NCBI GenBank assembly: GCA_037952775.1
Contig: JBANAY010000003.1
Location: 30,318,001-30,382,000, forward strand
DNA: 64,000 nt
DNA from: Clonostachys chloroleuca
Taxonomy: Eukaryota; Ascomycota; Sordariomycetes; Hypocreales; Bionectriaceae
Direction of reading: 5' to 3'
Of the stretch, positions 1 to 13,963 are shown one piece after another (the first letter of the stretch is position 1; each line of letters begins with the position of its first letter). The translations under genes were made by a program, and so were the position numbers. A model generated the notes under the pieces. That model worked only from the letters and a program-made list of their open reading frames with translations, made no database searches and was not told the origin of the DNA.

Positions 1-1200
1 AAAGCTGTGAGTTATAGCGAACTTCCTACTGTGTTATAGCGGCTTTAAGGCCTAATATACCTTGAAAGCCCCTGTAAATTCAACATTAACCTTATATTAT
101 ATTTCTAAATAGTAATATTTAAATTCTTTAAATATATATATAATAGCTATAAATTTCTTATTATAAATAGAGTAGTTAAGTTCTATACTATATAGTTTTT
201 TTAAGTAGAAAGCTATAAGATATAGTTTCTCTTTATTATTCTTTTAGCTAGTTTATATACTAATTATAAAGCCTAAAGTATTAGTTTTAAGTTCTATTTC
301 TTTTATAGAATTAAATATTTATAATATAAATTCTAAAAATATTTATTCTTTAATTTTAATAAATATTTAATATTGCTTATTATTTTATTTAAATTCTATA
401 TTCTTTTTTATTATATTATATAATAGTATAATAATCTTTCTATAATTTTTAATAAATTATTAATAATAGTTAGTAAATCTAAAGAAAGCTTATATTTCTT
501 TAATAGTTTCTAATATTTTCTAATTTTTAATAATATTAATTTTATTAAATTCTATCTATATTTTATTTAATTAAAAAATATATTCTAGAAAGTTAGTTTC
601 TTATATATAGAAATAGCTTTTTTTAGGTTCTACTAGAAGATTTATATTTTATAGTTTCTATAATACTTTATATATATAATCTTTATATATTTTCAGAGTA
701 TTAGAAAATATTAAAATATTATTAAGATAAATAATTATAAAGATATTAAGATATTCTTTAAGTATTTAATTAATTATTTATTAGAATATTATAAATATAT
801 TTATTAGTCTAAAAGATATAATAAAATACTTATAGAGATTTAACTTTATTCTAAATATTATTTTCTATTTATTTTCTTTTTTAATTTATATTAAATTATA
901 AGCTCTTTTTAGATTTAGTATTATAAATTACTATTTACTCTATAACTAGTTTCTAAGTTTTAAAATTAGCAGTAAGAGTATTCTATCTTTATATATAATC
1001 TTATTTAATTATTAGTAATTAATAACTAAATAGAGTTTATTAATTCTTTTTTAATATAAATATTATAAAGTATTCTATAAATAAAGTTAATAAATATATA
1101 TAATATAATCTATTAGTATATAAACTAAACTAGTATATAAACTACTTTTTCTAATTTTTTAATTCTTTATTTTTAAACTTACTTTTTTTAATTAAAAGAA
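1..1200 (-). mobile_element. Gypsy family A pol relic (A5), RIP-degraded
   Basis: This AT-rich stretch is a minus-strand relic of the same Gypsy polyprotein found in better copies further right. Stretches around 240-300 and 480-900 align by eye, base for base apart from C-to-T and G-to-A changes, with the minus-strand pol of the copies at 24,386-31,812 and 52,452-57,650 (for example the blocks near 27,180 and 55,030). The segment covers the RNase H to reverse transcriptase part; its LTRs are not in the window and the left end runs off it. No reading frame survives. The right boundary is approximate because the sequence becomes unrecognisable between 1,200 and the LTR at 1,505. Confidence 0.7.
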
Positions 1201-1504
1201 ATAGTATAGATAAATAATAAAAATTAAATTATTCTAGCTCTCTAAGCCTTAGAAGAAGATCCTAAATTAAATCTCCGAAAGATTATATTAATCTATAAAG
1301 TTAATTATATAATACTATATTTATATAAGTATAGCTAGACTATTTAATCTGATTTCTAGTATAGTAATTAGATTCTTATTAATCTAGAGAAATAGATTAT
1401 TATTAAGAGGATCTTTAATCTAGATTCTTAAGTATTTTCTTTATAACTACTTAAGATAGAAGATATAGCTAATCTCCTACTATATAATTATAATATAGAG
1501 TATA
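1201..1504. other. Unassigned AT-rich gap
   Basis: This stretch lies between the A5 relic and the 5' LTR of A1. It contains slightly more G and C than its surroundings, and one plus-strand frame reads like a RIP-degraded protein in which nearly all stops are TAA or TAG. I could not match it to a family. It may be the flank into which A1 inserted. Confidence 0.4.
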
Positions 1505-1881
1505 TATTACGAATAACCCCTATATTATCTAATAGGATTAATTTTAGTTATTATATATAGTTATATATAATTAGGCGATATAGTTAATATTCTATATATT
1601 AACTATACTACTAACTGATTACTAATAATATATTCTATATTATATATATTATCCTAGTATATATATATATTTATTTCCTTAGGTAGAATACTCTCTTAGA
1701 TAGTTATTAATAATATTATCTATATATCTATTATTACTAGCTCTATAATACTTATATATTAATAGTAACTTATATTATATAGCCTAAGATAATCTAATTA
1801 TACTACTTAGAATAATACTCTAATTAGTTTAACCCTGATCTACTCTAGACCCTATTTAATATAAATTATCTAATTATTATA
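1505..1881 (+). repeat. 5' LTR of Gypsy element A1
   Basis: The LTR starts with a RIP-altered form of TGTTACGA and ends with a RIP-altered form of TGTCACA, giving 377 bp. It aligns over its length with the LTRs at 8,031-8,427, 24,386-24,749 (reverse), 31,449-31,812 (reverse) and 52,452-52,827 (reverse). The internal region starts at 1,882 with TATTAATAATT, a mutated self-priming site that pairs with AGTTATTAATA inside the LTR. Confidence 0.85.
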
Positions 1882-4800
1882 TATTAATAATTCTTATTTA
1901 GCTAATTACCTTATCTTAGCTACTATATAATAATAAAAAGATACTATAACTACTCTAGGAACTCTTGCTCAGTAGAATAATACTCCTAAGAAACTAACTA
2001 CCTAGTAGATAATTAAATAACTTATACTATATATTAAAGGTTTTAAAAAGAAATATTAGAAGGATTAAGAAGAAATTATTTATTTAATACTATTAGAATC
2101 TTTCTCTAGAGATATTTAAGAATTAGATATATTTAAGATTTAACTTTAAGCTTATTTTAAATTCTTTCTAATAAAATTTAAAAAAGATAAAAATAGAATT
2201 AGATTTATAGGAATATATCTTATTAATACTATAGAATAATAGTTCTAGATATTTCTTTATAACTAGTATAATAATAAAGCTAAACTAGAAAATAAGAATT
2301 AGATAATAATTAATATCCTTATAAGCTATAATAACTTTATTATTATACTTATAAGAGCTTTTAGAAAAGTTAATTATAAATAATAAGCTATTAAGGAATT
2401 TAAGAATCTCTAATAGACTAGAGCTATCTTAGGCTATACTACTAAGTTTAGAAAGATTATATTCTATCTAGACTAGAATAATAGCTCTTTTAAAACTATA
2501 TTCTATAATAGACTTAAGGATAAAGTTAAGAACTAACTCTTTAAAATAAATAAACTAGATAATTTAATTAAATATATAGCTATAGTAGTATAAATTAATA
2601 ATTATATTTATAAATAAAAACTATAAAGGGAAAAAAAATATAATAGTTAGAATTATATTAAAACTAATAATAAATCTAACTATAGAGTATAATAAGCTCT
2701 ACTACTATCTATAGTATTTAGAATATATTTAGAGCTTATAAAGCTAAAAGCTATAAAAAAAATATAAATACTATAATTATAATAAGATTAGATATATTTT
2801 ACCTTAATATCTAAAGTTAAAAAAGTAGAAGAATTAGAAGCCTACTAAGGAAGATAAGAGATAGTTAGAAGTAATTAAGAAAACTAATAAAAAGATTAAG
2901 ATCCTGGATATAATATAAAGACCCTACTCTATAAGGAATATCTAATAATCTTATACTTCCTAGATTTAATCTAACTCTAGTATCTATCTATATCTAAGTT
3001 CTAAGTAAAAATAAGAAATAGGAATATAATCTTATAAAAGATAATTAGAAGAAGATTAGAAAAGAATTTAAAGAACTTAAGGAAAAATATAAAAAATAAA
3101 AAGGAAATATCTATAAATATAAACTAATAACTAAGTATAAAGTAATATTCTACTATAAAAATAATTTTATTTTATACTTAATCTATAATAGGGAATACTA
3201 TTAGGAAATAAAGGGATAGATAACTATAGAATATAATAAGGTATATACTTATTACTAATTAGTAATTTAGAAATAGAATTCTAATAATAATAACTAACTA
3301 GTAGTCTATAGAAGATAACTAGTAGATATTATTAAGAACCTAGGAAGTTTATAAATATTAGAATACTAGAAGAATATCTTAAAGGAAGATTATTTTAAAG
3401 AATTATAGATTATATACTATAATTATAGATACTTATTATACTAGTAGAAGAAGATTAATTTTAATATCTTTCTATATATAGCTAGTACTATACTATTAAG
3501 GTATACTATAGTATAAACCTAATAATTTATAATTAAATAACTATTAGTTAGATTATATATTATCCTAAAGGAAAACTTAGAAGAATATCTCTATAAATAT
3601 AATATAGAAGAACAGTATATTAAATTATATTAGAACTCTAAATATAGAATCTATTAGAACTCTAAAATTAAACTCTAGTATAAGTAAAAGGAACTTAAAG
3701 TATATACTACTTATAAATATAGTAGTTATATTAAATAATATTATAATTAGAACTATATAAACTATCTAGATATAAAAAAGAAAGTATTAAGAATTATAAG
3801 AGATACTAATAATAATATTAACTATATAAAAAAGTATTTTAAATAAGTTTAGAAATAGGAAGAAGAAATATATAGATTCTATAGATAGAAATAAACTATT
3901 AAGAAAGAAAATAAAATATAGATTAATAAAGAAATAAAAGCTAAAATTAAGAAATAGAAAAAAATTTAAGCTTTAATAGAAATCTAGCTTAATAAAGATA
4001 AAACTAATAAAAATATAGAAGAATAAGTTAACTAGATAAAAAATAATATAAACTATTTATAATAGGGCTATAGTATAGTAGAAACTAGAGGACTTTAGGA
4101 GTAATAAAGATAGAAAGCTTACTTAATATCCTTATAAATATTAAGATTAAGAGGAACTAGTTTATAGTATTTATTAACTATAGAGTATAGGAAAATTATA
4201 TTTTATTAGTAATAATTAACTAACTCTATTTATTATAAAGAAAGAAGGAAGAAACCTATATAGTTATAAATATTAAAGGCTTAAAATTTAAATATAATAA
4301 TAGAATTATTAACTCTAAGACTAATTATCTTATAATTAAAATCTAAGAGAAAAAATTTAGTATTACCTATAATCTAGTACTACTAGGAATTTATAATATA
4401 ATATTAGAGTTATTATAGCTATAAGATATAAACCTACTAATAGATTAATTTACTAGCTATATAGAGTAAAGAGATATTCTTATAAATCTATATTAGGATT
4501 AATAGAAATTAAAATTTTATTAGATATTAGAAGAATAGAATATTTCTTTAATAACTAAAAGTACTACTATAAAAAACCTAAATAATAACTTATAATAATA
4601 AGTAGATATAATAATTATAATTTTAATAGTATTATAATCTAGTATAATAAGAAACTTATTCTAATAAGAACTAAGATAGATAATATAAATCTTAGGAAGA
4701 ATATAGAAATAAGAATAGCTCTTAGATATAATTTTAGTACTAATTAACTAGGAATAACTAATAAAGGAATAATAATAAGAATATAAAATTAAATATAGTT

Positions 4801-6628
4801 AATAGTAAAAGAAAATAGAGAAACTATTTATAGAACTATTTAATATTAGAATTAAAGAATAGAGCTGAATAAATAATAAATAGAAATCCTAATAGAATAA
4901 AGAAAATAATATATAGTATAAGTACTAATAAAAGAAATATCTAAAATAGAAGGAATATTTTAAGAATATTCTATAGGAATATAATTATTTTAAAAAGATA
5001 CTATTTATAGAAGAACTAGAAATAGAGCTATCTGAGTATAATTAGTAGGATTATAAAATCTCTATTATTAAAGAAGAAGAACTAGATTTCTATAAACTCT
5101 ATAATCTTATAGAATTTTAATTATAAACACTCTATAAATATATTAATAATATATTAATAGAAAACTATATATAATTATTAATTTTATCTATAGAATTCCT
5201 TATAATATTTATATCTAAGAAGAATAGTAAACTCTATCTAGTTATTAACTATTAATAGCTGAATAAGATTATATATAAAAATAGAATACCCTTACTACTA
5301 ATTACTAAACTTAGAGATTAACTATAGAGTAAATAATAGTTTATAGTATTAGATCTAAAAGAAGCTTATAACTTAATATAAATTAAAGAAGGAGATAAAT
5401 AGAAAACAGTATTTAGAATAAAGTTCAGCTTTTATAAATACCTTATTATATCTTTTAGATTAATAAATATACCTATAATATTCTAATAAATAATTAATTA
5501 AGTACTCTAGAAGTATTTTAATATTTTTATAGTTATTTATCTTAATAATATACTAATATTTTCTAATAATCTAAAAATATATAAGAAGTATATCTATAAG
5601 ATCTTAGAGAAATTAGAGGAAGTAAAACTCCTTATAGAACTAGAAAAAAGTTTTTTCTATATATAAGAAGTTAACTTTTTAGAATATACTATCTAACTAA
5701 ATAAAATATAAATAGAATAAGGTAAGATACTATAGTTAAGAATTAGGAAGAACTAAAAACTATTAAAAAAGTATAAGCTTTTCTTAGATTTACTAATTAT
5801 TACTAATAATTTATTAAGGATTATAGAAAAATTACTATATCTTTATATAATATTATAAAAAAAAGAAATTAAATTCTAATAGAATAATAAATAGTATAAA
5901 GTATTTTATAAAATTAAGGAATATATACTTTTAGAACCTATACTATAGATATTTAATTCTATAAAAAAAGTAGTACTTAAAATTAATACTTTAGATTTTA
6001 TAATTAGTATATAAATTAGCTAAAAAAATAATAAGGGAAAACTATACCCTATAGCTTTCTACTTAAAGAAACTATATAGTATAGAACTTAACTATTCTAT
6101 CTATAATAAGGAATTTATAGCTATTATATATATATTTAAAGAATTTAAATACTACTACTTAGAAATATAATATAAGGTTAAAGTATATATAGATTATAAG
6201 AATATTTAATATTTTACTATAATCTAATAACTTAATAGGAGATAAATATACTATACTGAATATTTATTAAAATTTAATTATAAAATTATATATTAAAAAG
6301 AATTAGAAAACAGAAGAGCTAATACTTTTAGCTAAAAACCTGAATATAAATAAGCAGTCCTCAGGATAAATAGATAATTATTTACTATAAATAATAAAGA
6401 ATATTTAGTATAGAAAACTTTAGGTATTATACTATAAAAAACAGTATATATAAAAGTCTAGATAGATATTATACTAGATATAAAGATAATATAGTAAGAT
6501 ATAAAAATAGTACTTATTAAGGAAATCTATAAATACTTACTCTTAGAATATTAAGGAGTTAAGAAAATATTTAATAGGATAAAGCAGTATTATAATTACT
6601 CTAGCCTATAAAGAGATATATAAACTGT
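1505..6628 (+). mobile_element. Gypsy chromovirus A1, 3'-truncated
   Basis: A plus-strand family A element: 5' LTR, gag-like region (about 1,950-3,100), then a degenerate pol. The reverse transcriptase is readable through RIP stops at 5,160-5,690 and its catalytic box reads YLNN instead of YLDD at about 5,538-5,549, exactly what G-to-A change of two GAT codons gives. RNase H follows at about 5,930-6,220 and the start of the integrase zinc-binding region at about 6,500-6,620. Similarity to A2 and A3 stops abruptly near 6,628, before the integrase core, and no 3' LTR follows. The element is dead; any transcript would be full of stops. Confidence 0.85.
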
Positions 6629-8030
6629 AATCGCAGATATACTACTTCCTCCTCCGGTTTAATAGCTCCCCCTAAATAGATAAAATATATCTACTGCTAT
6701 ACTACTATAGCTCCTATTATATAACTTATCCCTATATAAGTTAATAACTATCTTAGCTCTTAAAGATATATCTTTAACTTTTTATTCTCCCCTATACTCT
6801 ATCTTTCCTCTATCTTACTTTATTTATAGGTAGTACTATTATATTCTATAGTCCTATATAGTTCCTATTCTATTATACCCTTCTAGTTCTATATTAGAAT
6901 AAAGTCCCTTACTAATATTAATAAGACTAATAGCTAGGCTAGTTAGCTATTACTAATATATATTTATATTATAGGAGATATAGTCTAATAAGGTATTATT
7001 CTATAATATTCTTATATCTATTCTATCCTCTAATACTATATCCAGCTCTTTATATAGCTCTCTTTTCTCTATTATTTTTTCTTTCTAAATACTAATAATA
7101 CTAAGAGTTTAAAAGGTATAGCTCTAACCGGGCTATCTTATAATACTATAAACTTTAGCCTTTTAGATAATAGCAGAGTATCTTATAGTAATACTCTCTT
7201 TTATAAAGCCTCTAATAGATATCTAGTAAATAGTAGAAATACCTCTATACTTATTAATAGTCCCTATAGTATAATAGAGTATAGTAGTATCTCAGGCTAA
7301 TTATTTAGTCCTAAGTATAGTTATTCTAGGGGTTTCTAATATAATAATACTCCTAATTAGTTTATAGAGAGTAGGCAGAGATTATATAGTAGGAGGCCTT
7401 TATATAGTTAGCTACTATCTCCTTATTTAGAGACTCTCTCCCTATTCAGAGGGTAGTAAGATATACTTACTACTAAGAGAAATAATATTCTATTAATTAC
7501 TTCCTACTCTTCCCTAGGATCAGCTGCTTCTATACTACTTATAATAGCTCAGTAGTTATAATAATATTAGAGGCTAGTATAATAATTAGTTAATATAAAG
7601 CTAAATCAGTTATAGTATAAAACTAATACTCTCCTATTAAACTAAATTTACTTATACTATTATATAATTATATTTTAATTATAATATAGAATAGACTAAT
7701 ATAAGAGAGAGGGGGTAAGCTTTAAATAGAATTAGCTATCTACTTATTACCTTAGTATTTCTATCCCTCTTTTTTCCTCTTTTTCTCTACTAGTTACTTA
7801 TAGAGGGTTATATAGATATAAGGTAGTATATATCTAGGAATAAAGATAGGGGTATAAAGGAGAAAGGGGCAGTAAGTTATATCCTTTTAGATATTAGCTA
7901 TAATACTCCTCTATTATATTATATTAGATATAGCTAAAGTAGCTTTATAATTAGTAGACCTGGTAGAGTATATATAGCTTAGATATAAATTACTATAAGA
8001 TTCTAAGAGTATATTTATAAGGAGATAAGG
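6629..8030. other. Unidentified RIP-altered sequence
   Basis: About 1.4 kb between the break in A1 and the 5' LTR of A2. It is somewhat less AT-extreme than A1, with polypyrimidine patches near 6,640-6,670, 6,790-6,830 and 7,770-7,800 and a purine run near 7,700. I found no alignment to the other repeats in the window and no recognisable domain in either strand. It could be part of another element, or host DNA left between two insertions. Confidence 0.5.
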
Positions 8031-8427
8031 TGTTATAAACAACCCCTGTATTACCTAACAGAACTATCCTTAGTTATTATATATAGTTATATATAATTAA
8101 ATAATATAGTTAATATTCTATATATTAATTATAATACTAATTGATTACTAATAATATATTCTATATTATATATATTACTCTAGTATATATATATATTTAT
8201 TTTACTAGATAGAATACTCTTTTAGATAGTTATTAATATAGTTATAACTCTACTATAATACTATCTATATATTTATTATTACTAGCTCTATAATACTTAT
8301 ATATTAATAATAACTTATATTATATAGCCTAAGATAACCTAATTATACTACTTAGAATAATACTCTAATTAGTTTAATTCTAATCTATTCTAAACCCCTA
8401 TCTAGTATAAGTTAGCTAACTATTATA
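8031..8427 (+). repeat. 5' LTR of A2
   Basis: A 397-bp LTR from TGTTATAAACAACCCC to the RIP-altered end at 8,427. It contains about 20 bp near 8,236-8,258 that the other family A LTRs lack. The 11-mer AGTTATTAATA at 8,228-8,238 is the exact reverse complement of the first 11 bases after the LTR (8,428-8,438), the expected arrangement for Tf1-type self-priming. Confidence 0.87.
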
Positions 8428-11079
8428 TATTAATAACTCTTATTTAGCTAATTACTTTATTTTAATTACTATATAATAATAAAGAAGATATTATAATTAT
8501 TATAGTATTCTAAGCCTAGTAATAGTATACTTCTACTACTAATAATAATCTACCTACTCTAACTATTAAGGATAATACTATAAATAAGAATAGTAATAAT
8601 AATAGTAAGGATAATAATAACTATACTAAGGAAATATAGTTCTTATAAGACTAAGTTAACTAGCTTAATATATATCTTATAAATACTTATTAGGAGTTAG
8701 CTAATATAATAGCTTTTATAATATAGTAAGCTACTATAAATACTAATATTTATATATAAGCTATAATTACTATTTAAAGAAGAGAGCTAGAATAACTACT
8801 TAAGCTATTACTACCTAAGATATTTAATAGAATATAAAATAAACTCTAAGGATTTATAATCTAACTCTAAATATACTTTAATTACTTTCCTATTATATTT
8901 AATACTAGTAAAAGAAAGGTTATATATATCTACTTATAACTTAAGGGAGTTATACTTAATTAGTTTAAATCTATTATAAGAGAATATCTTAATAGATAAG
9001 GAAGCTAATAAACTATTAATATTATAATAAGCTTTAATTATTTTATAGAGATTTTTAAATAAATCTTTAGTATTTAAGATAAGAAGTATAAAGTAGAATA
9101 TAAGATTAATATACTTATCTAGAAAGAATTATATTTAACCTTTAGTACTTACTACCTCTAGCTACTAGCTAAGACTAAATAGAATAAGAAATATACTATA
9201 TCTTACTACTTTAACTAATTTAAAAAGAAAGTTTAAGAAAAACTATATAAGAAAGATAAACTAAAAAGTATTTATAAATATATAACTATAGTTATAAGGA
9301 TTAATAACTAGTAATATTATTAGTAAACTTATAATAGAAAAGTAATCTATTTTATTAATACTAGAAAACTATAATAGTAGTATACTATAGCCTCTAGGAT
9401 ATATATAGAACCTATAGAGCTAGAAGCTATAAAGAAATATAAATACTATAACTATAATAAGATTAGATATATTTTATCTTAATATCTAGAACCTAAAAAA
9501 GATAAGAAGAAAGAATAGAAATCTACTAAGGATAGTAAGAAGTAATTAGAAATAATTAGGAAAACTAATACTAAAGTTTTAGAAATAATATATAAAATTA
9601 ATTAGAAAGAAACTCTTATAAATATTATAATTTCTAAATTTCCCCTAAGAAATATATCTATCTTTAGAGAAGTATTAGAATCTAAGGAATATAAAAAACT
9701 TAGTATAGCTAGAAAATAATAAGAAGAAATCTAATAGATCTTCTAAGAGCTTAAGAAAAAGCTTAAATAAGAGGAATAAATCTTAGGATTTAAATTACTT
9801 ACTAAATATAAATATATATTTTATTATACTAATAGAGTTATTTTATAAAATACTACTAAAAAGAAATAATATTAGTAAATAAGAATAGAAATTAAAGCTA
9901 AATATAATAAACTCTATATATATTATTAGGAAAAGATATAGAAATAATATCTAGATATATTAGAAAAACTGGTTATCTTTAGGAATAATACTATTAATAC
10001 TATATAACTTAGTAATAGTATATATAAAATACTAACCTATATAGAGACTATATAGATATATAACTATTCTTTTAAATCCTAGATAACTTACTATAATAAC
10101 TAGTATCTAATATACTAGATAATAAAAACTAAAAATAATTTCTTCCTATACTCTAATAGAAGAATATCTAATAAATATACTATAGAATAAATATAATAAT
10201 TTATATACTAATAATATAGTATAAAGTAATATATTATCTTTAAAGAAGATTTAGAGAAATATTCTAAAGAATATATTTATAGTAAACTACTAGTAGAATT
10301 ATACTCTAAGCTAAGATATAAAGTTTATAAAAAAGCTAAAATTAAACTATAGTATAAAAATAAGAATTTTAAAGACTAAATAATAGCTAAATATAATAAT
10401 TAAATTAAATAATACTATAACTAGAAGTATAGAAACTATTTAGAAATTAAAATAATAGTATTAAAACTAGCTAAATATAGTAATAATAATATAAACCCTA
10501 CTAAGCTATACTTATAATAGTATTAACTATAGGAAGAAGAGATAAAATAATATTATAAATAAGGTATACTATCTTTAACTAATAGTAAAGAAAGTAATAA
10601 TATAGAGGAATAAAAAATTACTTCTACTAATAAAAAGAAATAGAATAAAACTTACTCTAATAATAGAATATCTATAATTACTAATAAATTAAATAAGTAG
10701 AAAAAGAAATATAAATAATTTATTCTTAGTTATATAGATAAACTAAAAACCTTTATAGATATTCTATAATAGGTATTTAAGAATAAAGAAAAATAAGAAT
10801 AGTTTAAATAATAAGTTAACTAGATAAAAAATAATATAAACTAACTATAATAGAGCTATAGTATAATAAAATAATATTAAATTAGAAGACTTTAGAAGCT
10901 ATTAAGAGAGGAAATTTAATTAATATTATTATAGATATTAAGATTAAGAGATACTAGCTTATAATATAGATAGACTATAGAGTATTATATAATTATATCT
11001 TACTAGTTGTAATTAACTAACTCTACTTACTATAAAGAATAAAAAAGAAATTCTATAATATTATAACTCTAGATAGAAT

Positions 11080-13520
11080 ATTATTTAAATATAATAATAG
11101 AATTATTAACTCTAAGACTAATTACTTTATAACTAAGATCTAAGGAAAAGAATTTAATATTATATATAACTTAGTACTATTAAATTTTTATAATATTATA
11201 TTAGAATTACTATAGCTATAAGATATAAACCTACTAATAGATTAGTTTACTAGCTATATAGAGTAGAAGGATATTCTTATAAATCTATATTAGAATTAAT
11301 AAAAATTAAAATTTTATTAGATATTAGAAGAATATAATAATTTCTTAATAACTAAAAGTATTATTATAAAAAACTAAAATAATAATTTATAATAATAAGT
11401 AGATATAGTAGTTATAATCTTAATAGTACTATAACCTAGTATATTAAAAAATCTATTTTACTAAGAATTATAATAAATAAAATAAATCTTAGGCTAGATA
11501 TAAAAATTAGAATAATCTCTAGAAATAGACTTTATTAATTAGATATATATAATAAATTAATAAAAATATAATTATAATATTAAATTTAATTTATAGTATA
11601 AGTAAGTAAAAAAAGAATAATTATAAAAAAATAAGGAAGAATATCTTAAAAGGGGAAAACTAGATTATATTCTAAAGGAATATTAGAAATATAATAAACT
11701 ATTTAAGAAAACTCTAGAAACTAGATTACTATAATATAGCTAATAGGATTATAAAATCTCTATTATTAAAGAAGGAGAACTAGTCTTTTATAAACTCTAT
11801 AACCTTATAAAACCTTAGTTATAAATACTCTATAAATATATTAATAATATATTAATAAAAAACTATATATAATTATTAACTTTATCTATAGAATATCTTA
11901 TAATATTTATACTAAAAAAGAATAGTAAACTCTATTTAGTTATTAACTACTACTAGCTAAATAAGATTATATATAAGGATAGAATACCCTTACTATTAAT
12001 TATAGAACTTAGAAACTAGTTATAGGGTAAACAGTAGTTTACTATATTAAATCTGAAGGGAGCTTATAACTTAATATAAATAAAAGAAGGAGATAAATAG
12101 AAAATTATCATGCTACAAACAGGGGCTGCACGGAGCCCCCTATAAAAGGGCTGGAAACAGCTAACAGATAGAAGAGAATCCAAGCCTTAAGAATTATACT
12201 ACCTTATATACAAGTGAAGGTATCGTGAACCTAGGTTTCAACTACAACCCGTCAGAACCCGGCTACCCTGTAGCCAAGTACGAATAACACATCTACAGCG
12301 CCAGGCTGGTTGCGGCCAGTTTCGAGCGTAACAGTTGGTAGCAATTCTGCCTGGTTCCGGGTTCGATCCCCGTACTAGCCCGTGCGTACGGGGCCTAGGT
12401 CAGGGCCTCTGGAGACCTGCTGTAGAGCCTAGCCACAAGGCTTCGGGCCTTGGAGGCCCTATATAGCCTGTAACAGACCCCTGCTACAGTGGTCCTCGTC
12501 GCTGAGATGTAAGGCGGCCGAGCGCTATAGCCCTGAGGGCAGGGCTGTCTCTCTTGTTACGGAGGGGCACTTGTTACGCTATATAGGCTCTAATACTACT
12601 GTAGCTCCTAACTAGAGGGCTGCAGCAGGCCTTTTACTATAGGTAGTTAGAGTACCTTTTAGGTATAATAAAAATAGTATTTAGAATAAAGTTTAGCTTA
12701 TATAAGTACCTTATTATACCCTTTAGACTAATAAATATACCTATAATATTTTAATAAATAATTAATTAAGTACTCTGGGAGTATTTTAAAATCTTTATAA
12801 TTATATATCTTAATAATATTCTAATATTCTTAGATAATCTAGATATATATAAGGAATATATATATAAGGTTCTAAGAAAACTAGAAGATATAAATCTCCT
12901 AGTAGAACCTAAGAAAAGCTAGTTTTATATTAAGAAAGTTAACTTCCTAGGATATACTATTTAATCTAATAAAATATAAATAGAAAAAAGTAAAATTACT
13001 ATAGTTTCTAAATAGGAGGAACTAATAAATATTAAGAAAGTATAAGCCTTCCTCAGATTTACTAATTATTATTAATAATTTATTAAGAACTATAGAAAGA
13101 TTATTATACTACTATATAATCTAATAAAGAAGGAAAAAGAATTCTAATAGAACTTAAAATATTAAGATATATTTAATAATATTAAAAATTATATAACTAA
13201 TAAACCTATACTATAGATATTTAATTTAATAAGAGAAGTAGAACTTAAAACTAATATCTCAGATTTTATAATTAGTATATAAGTTAGCTAAAGGGATAAT
13301 AAAGGAAAACTATACCCTATAGTATTCTACTTAAAAAAGCTATATAGTATAGAACTTAATTACTCTATCTATAATAAAGAATTTATAACTATTATATATA
13401 TATTTAAAGAATTTAAATACTACTACTTAGAATTATAATATAAGATTAAGATATATATAGATTATAAAAATATTCAGTACTTTACTATAATCTAATAACT
13501 TAATAGATAATAAATATACT
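11080..13520 (+). pseudogene. Degenerate pol (protease-RT-RNase H) of A2
   Basis: Read through TAA and TAG codons, the plus strand encodes the Gypsy reverse transcriptase fingers and palm. A KKNGKLRLVVDY-like block lies near 11,910-11,950 and an FTVLDLKGAYNL-like block near 12,030-12,080. The SINE-like insert then intervenes, and the palm continues from 12,675 with the catalytic box as YLNN near 12,806-12,818. RNase H follows near 13,220-13,450. All damage is C-to-T or G-to-A plus the insertion. No functional product is possible. Confidence 0.8.
12105..12669 (+). mobile_element. SINE-like non-autonomous insertion with pol III boxes
   Basis: A 565-bp block with normal GC content interrupts the A2 reverse transcriptase exactly where A1 is continuous. 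It is flanked by GAAAA (12,100-12,104) and AAAAA (12,670-12,674), plausibly a 5-bp duplication with one G-to-A change. Inside, GTAACAGTTGG (12,328-12,338) resembles a tRNA A box and GGTTCGATCCC (12,360-12,370) is a near-perfect B box in a T-arm-like context. The start holds a GGGGCT/AGCCCC hairpin and a TATAAAAG motif at about 12,142. The roughly 220 bp before the A box are unusual for a simple SINE, so a composite or another non-autonomous class is possible. It is almost untouched by RIP and therefore younger than A2. Confidence 0.5.
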
Positions 13521-13963
13521 ATACTGAATATTTATCTAAGTTTAACTATAAAATTATATATTAAAAAGAATTAGAAAATAAATAAGCTAATACTCTTAGC
13601 TAGAAATCTAAGTATAAATAAGTAATTCTGAAAACTAATAGATAATTATTTTTAATAAATAATAAAGGATATTTAGTATAATAAACTTTAGATACTATAC
13701 AAGAGAAATAGTATATACTAAAGTACAGATAAATACTATACTAGATATAAAGATACTATAGTAAAATATAAGAATAGTATTTATTAAAGAAATCTATAAG
13801 TATCTGCTCTCAGAATATTAAGGAGTTAAGAAAATATTTAATAGAATAAAATAATATTATAATTACCCTGGTCTATAAAAGGATATATAAACTATAGTTT
13901 TAGAATATAATACTTATATATAAATTAAATCTATAAGATATAGATTATATAGAGAACTTAAAC

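Noticed and set aside
1201..1504. NB-ARC fragment of the disrupted NLR
   Set aside because: One frame vaguely resembles an ARC region, but the match is too weak after RIP, and the flank does not pair with 24,121.
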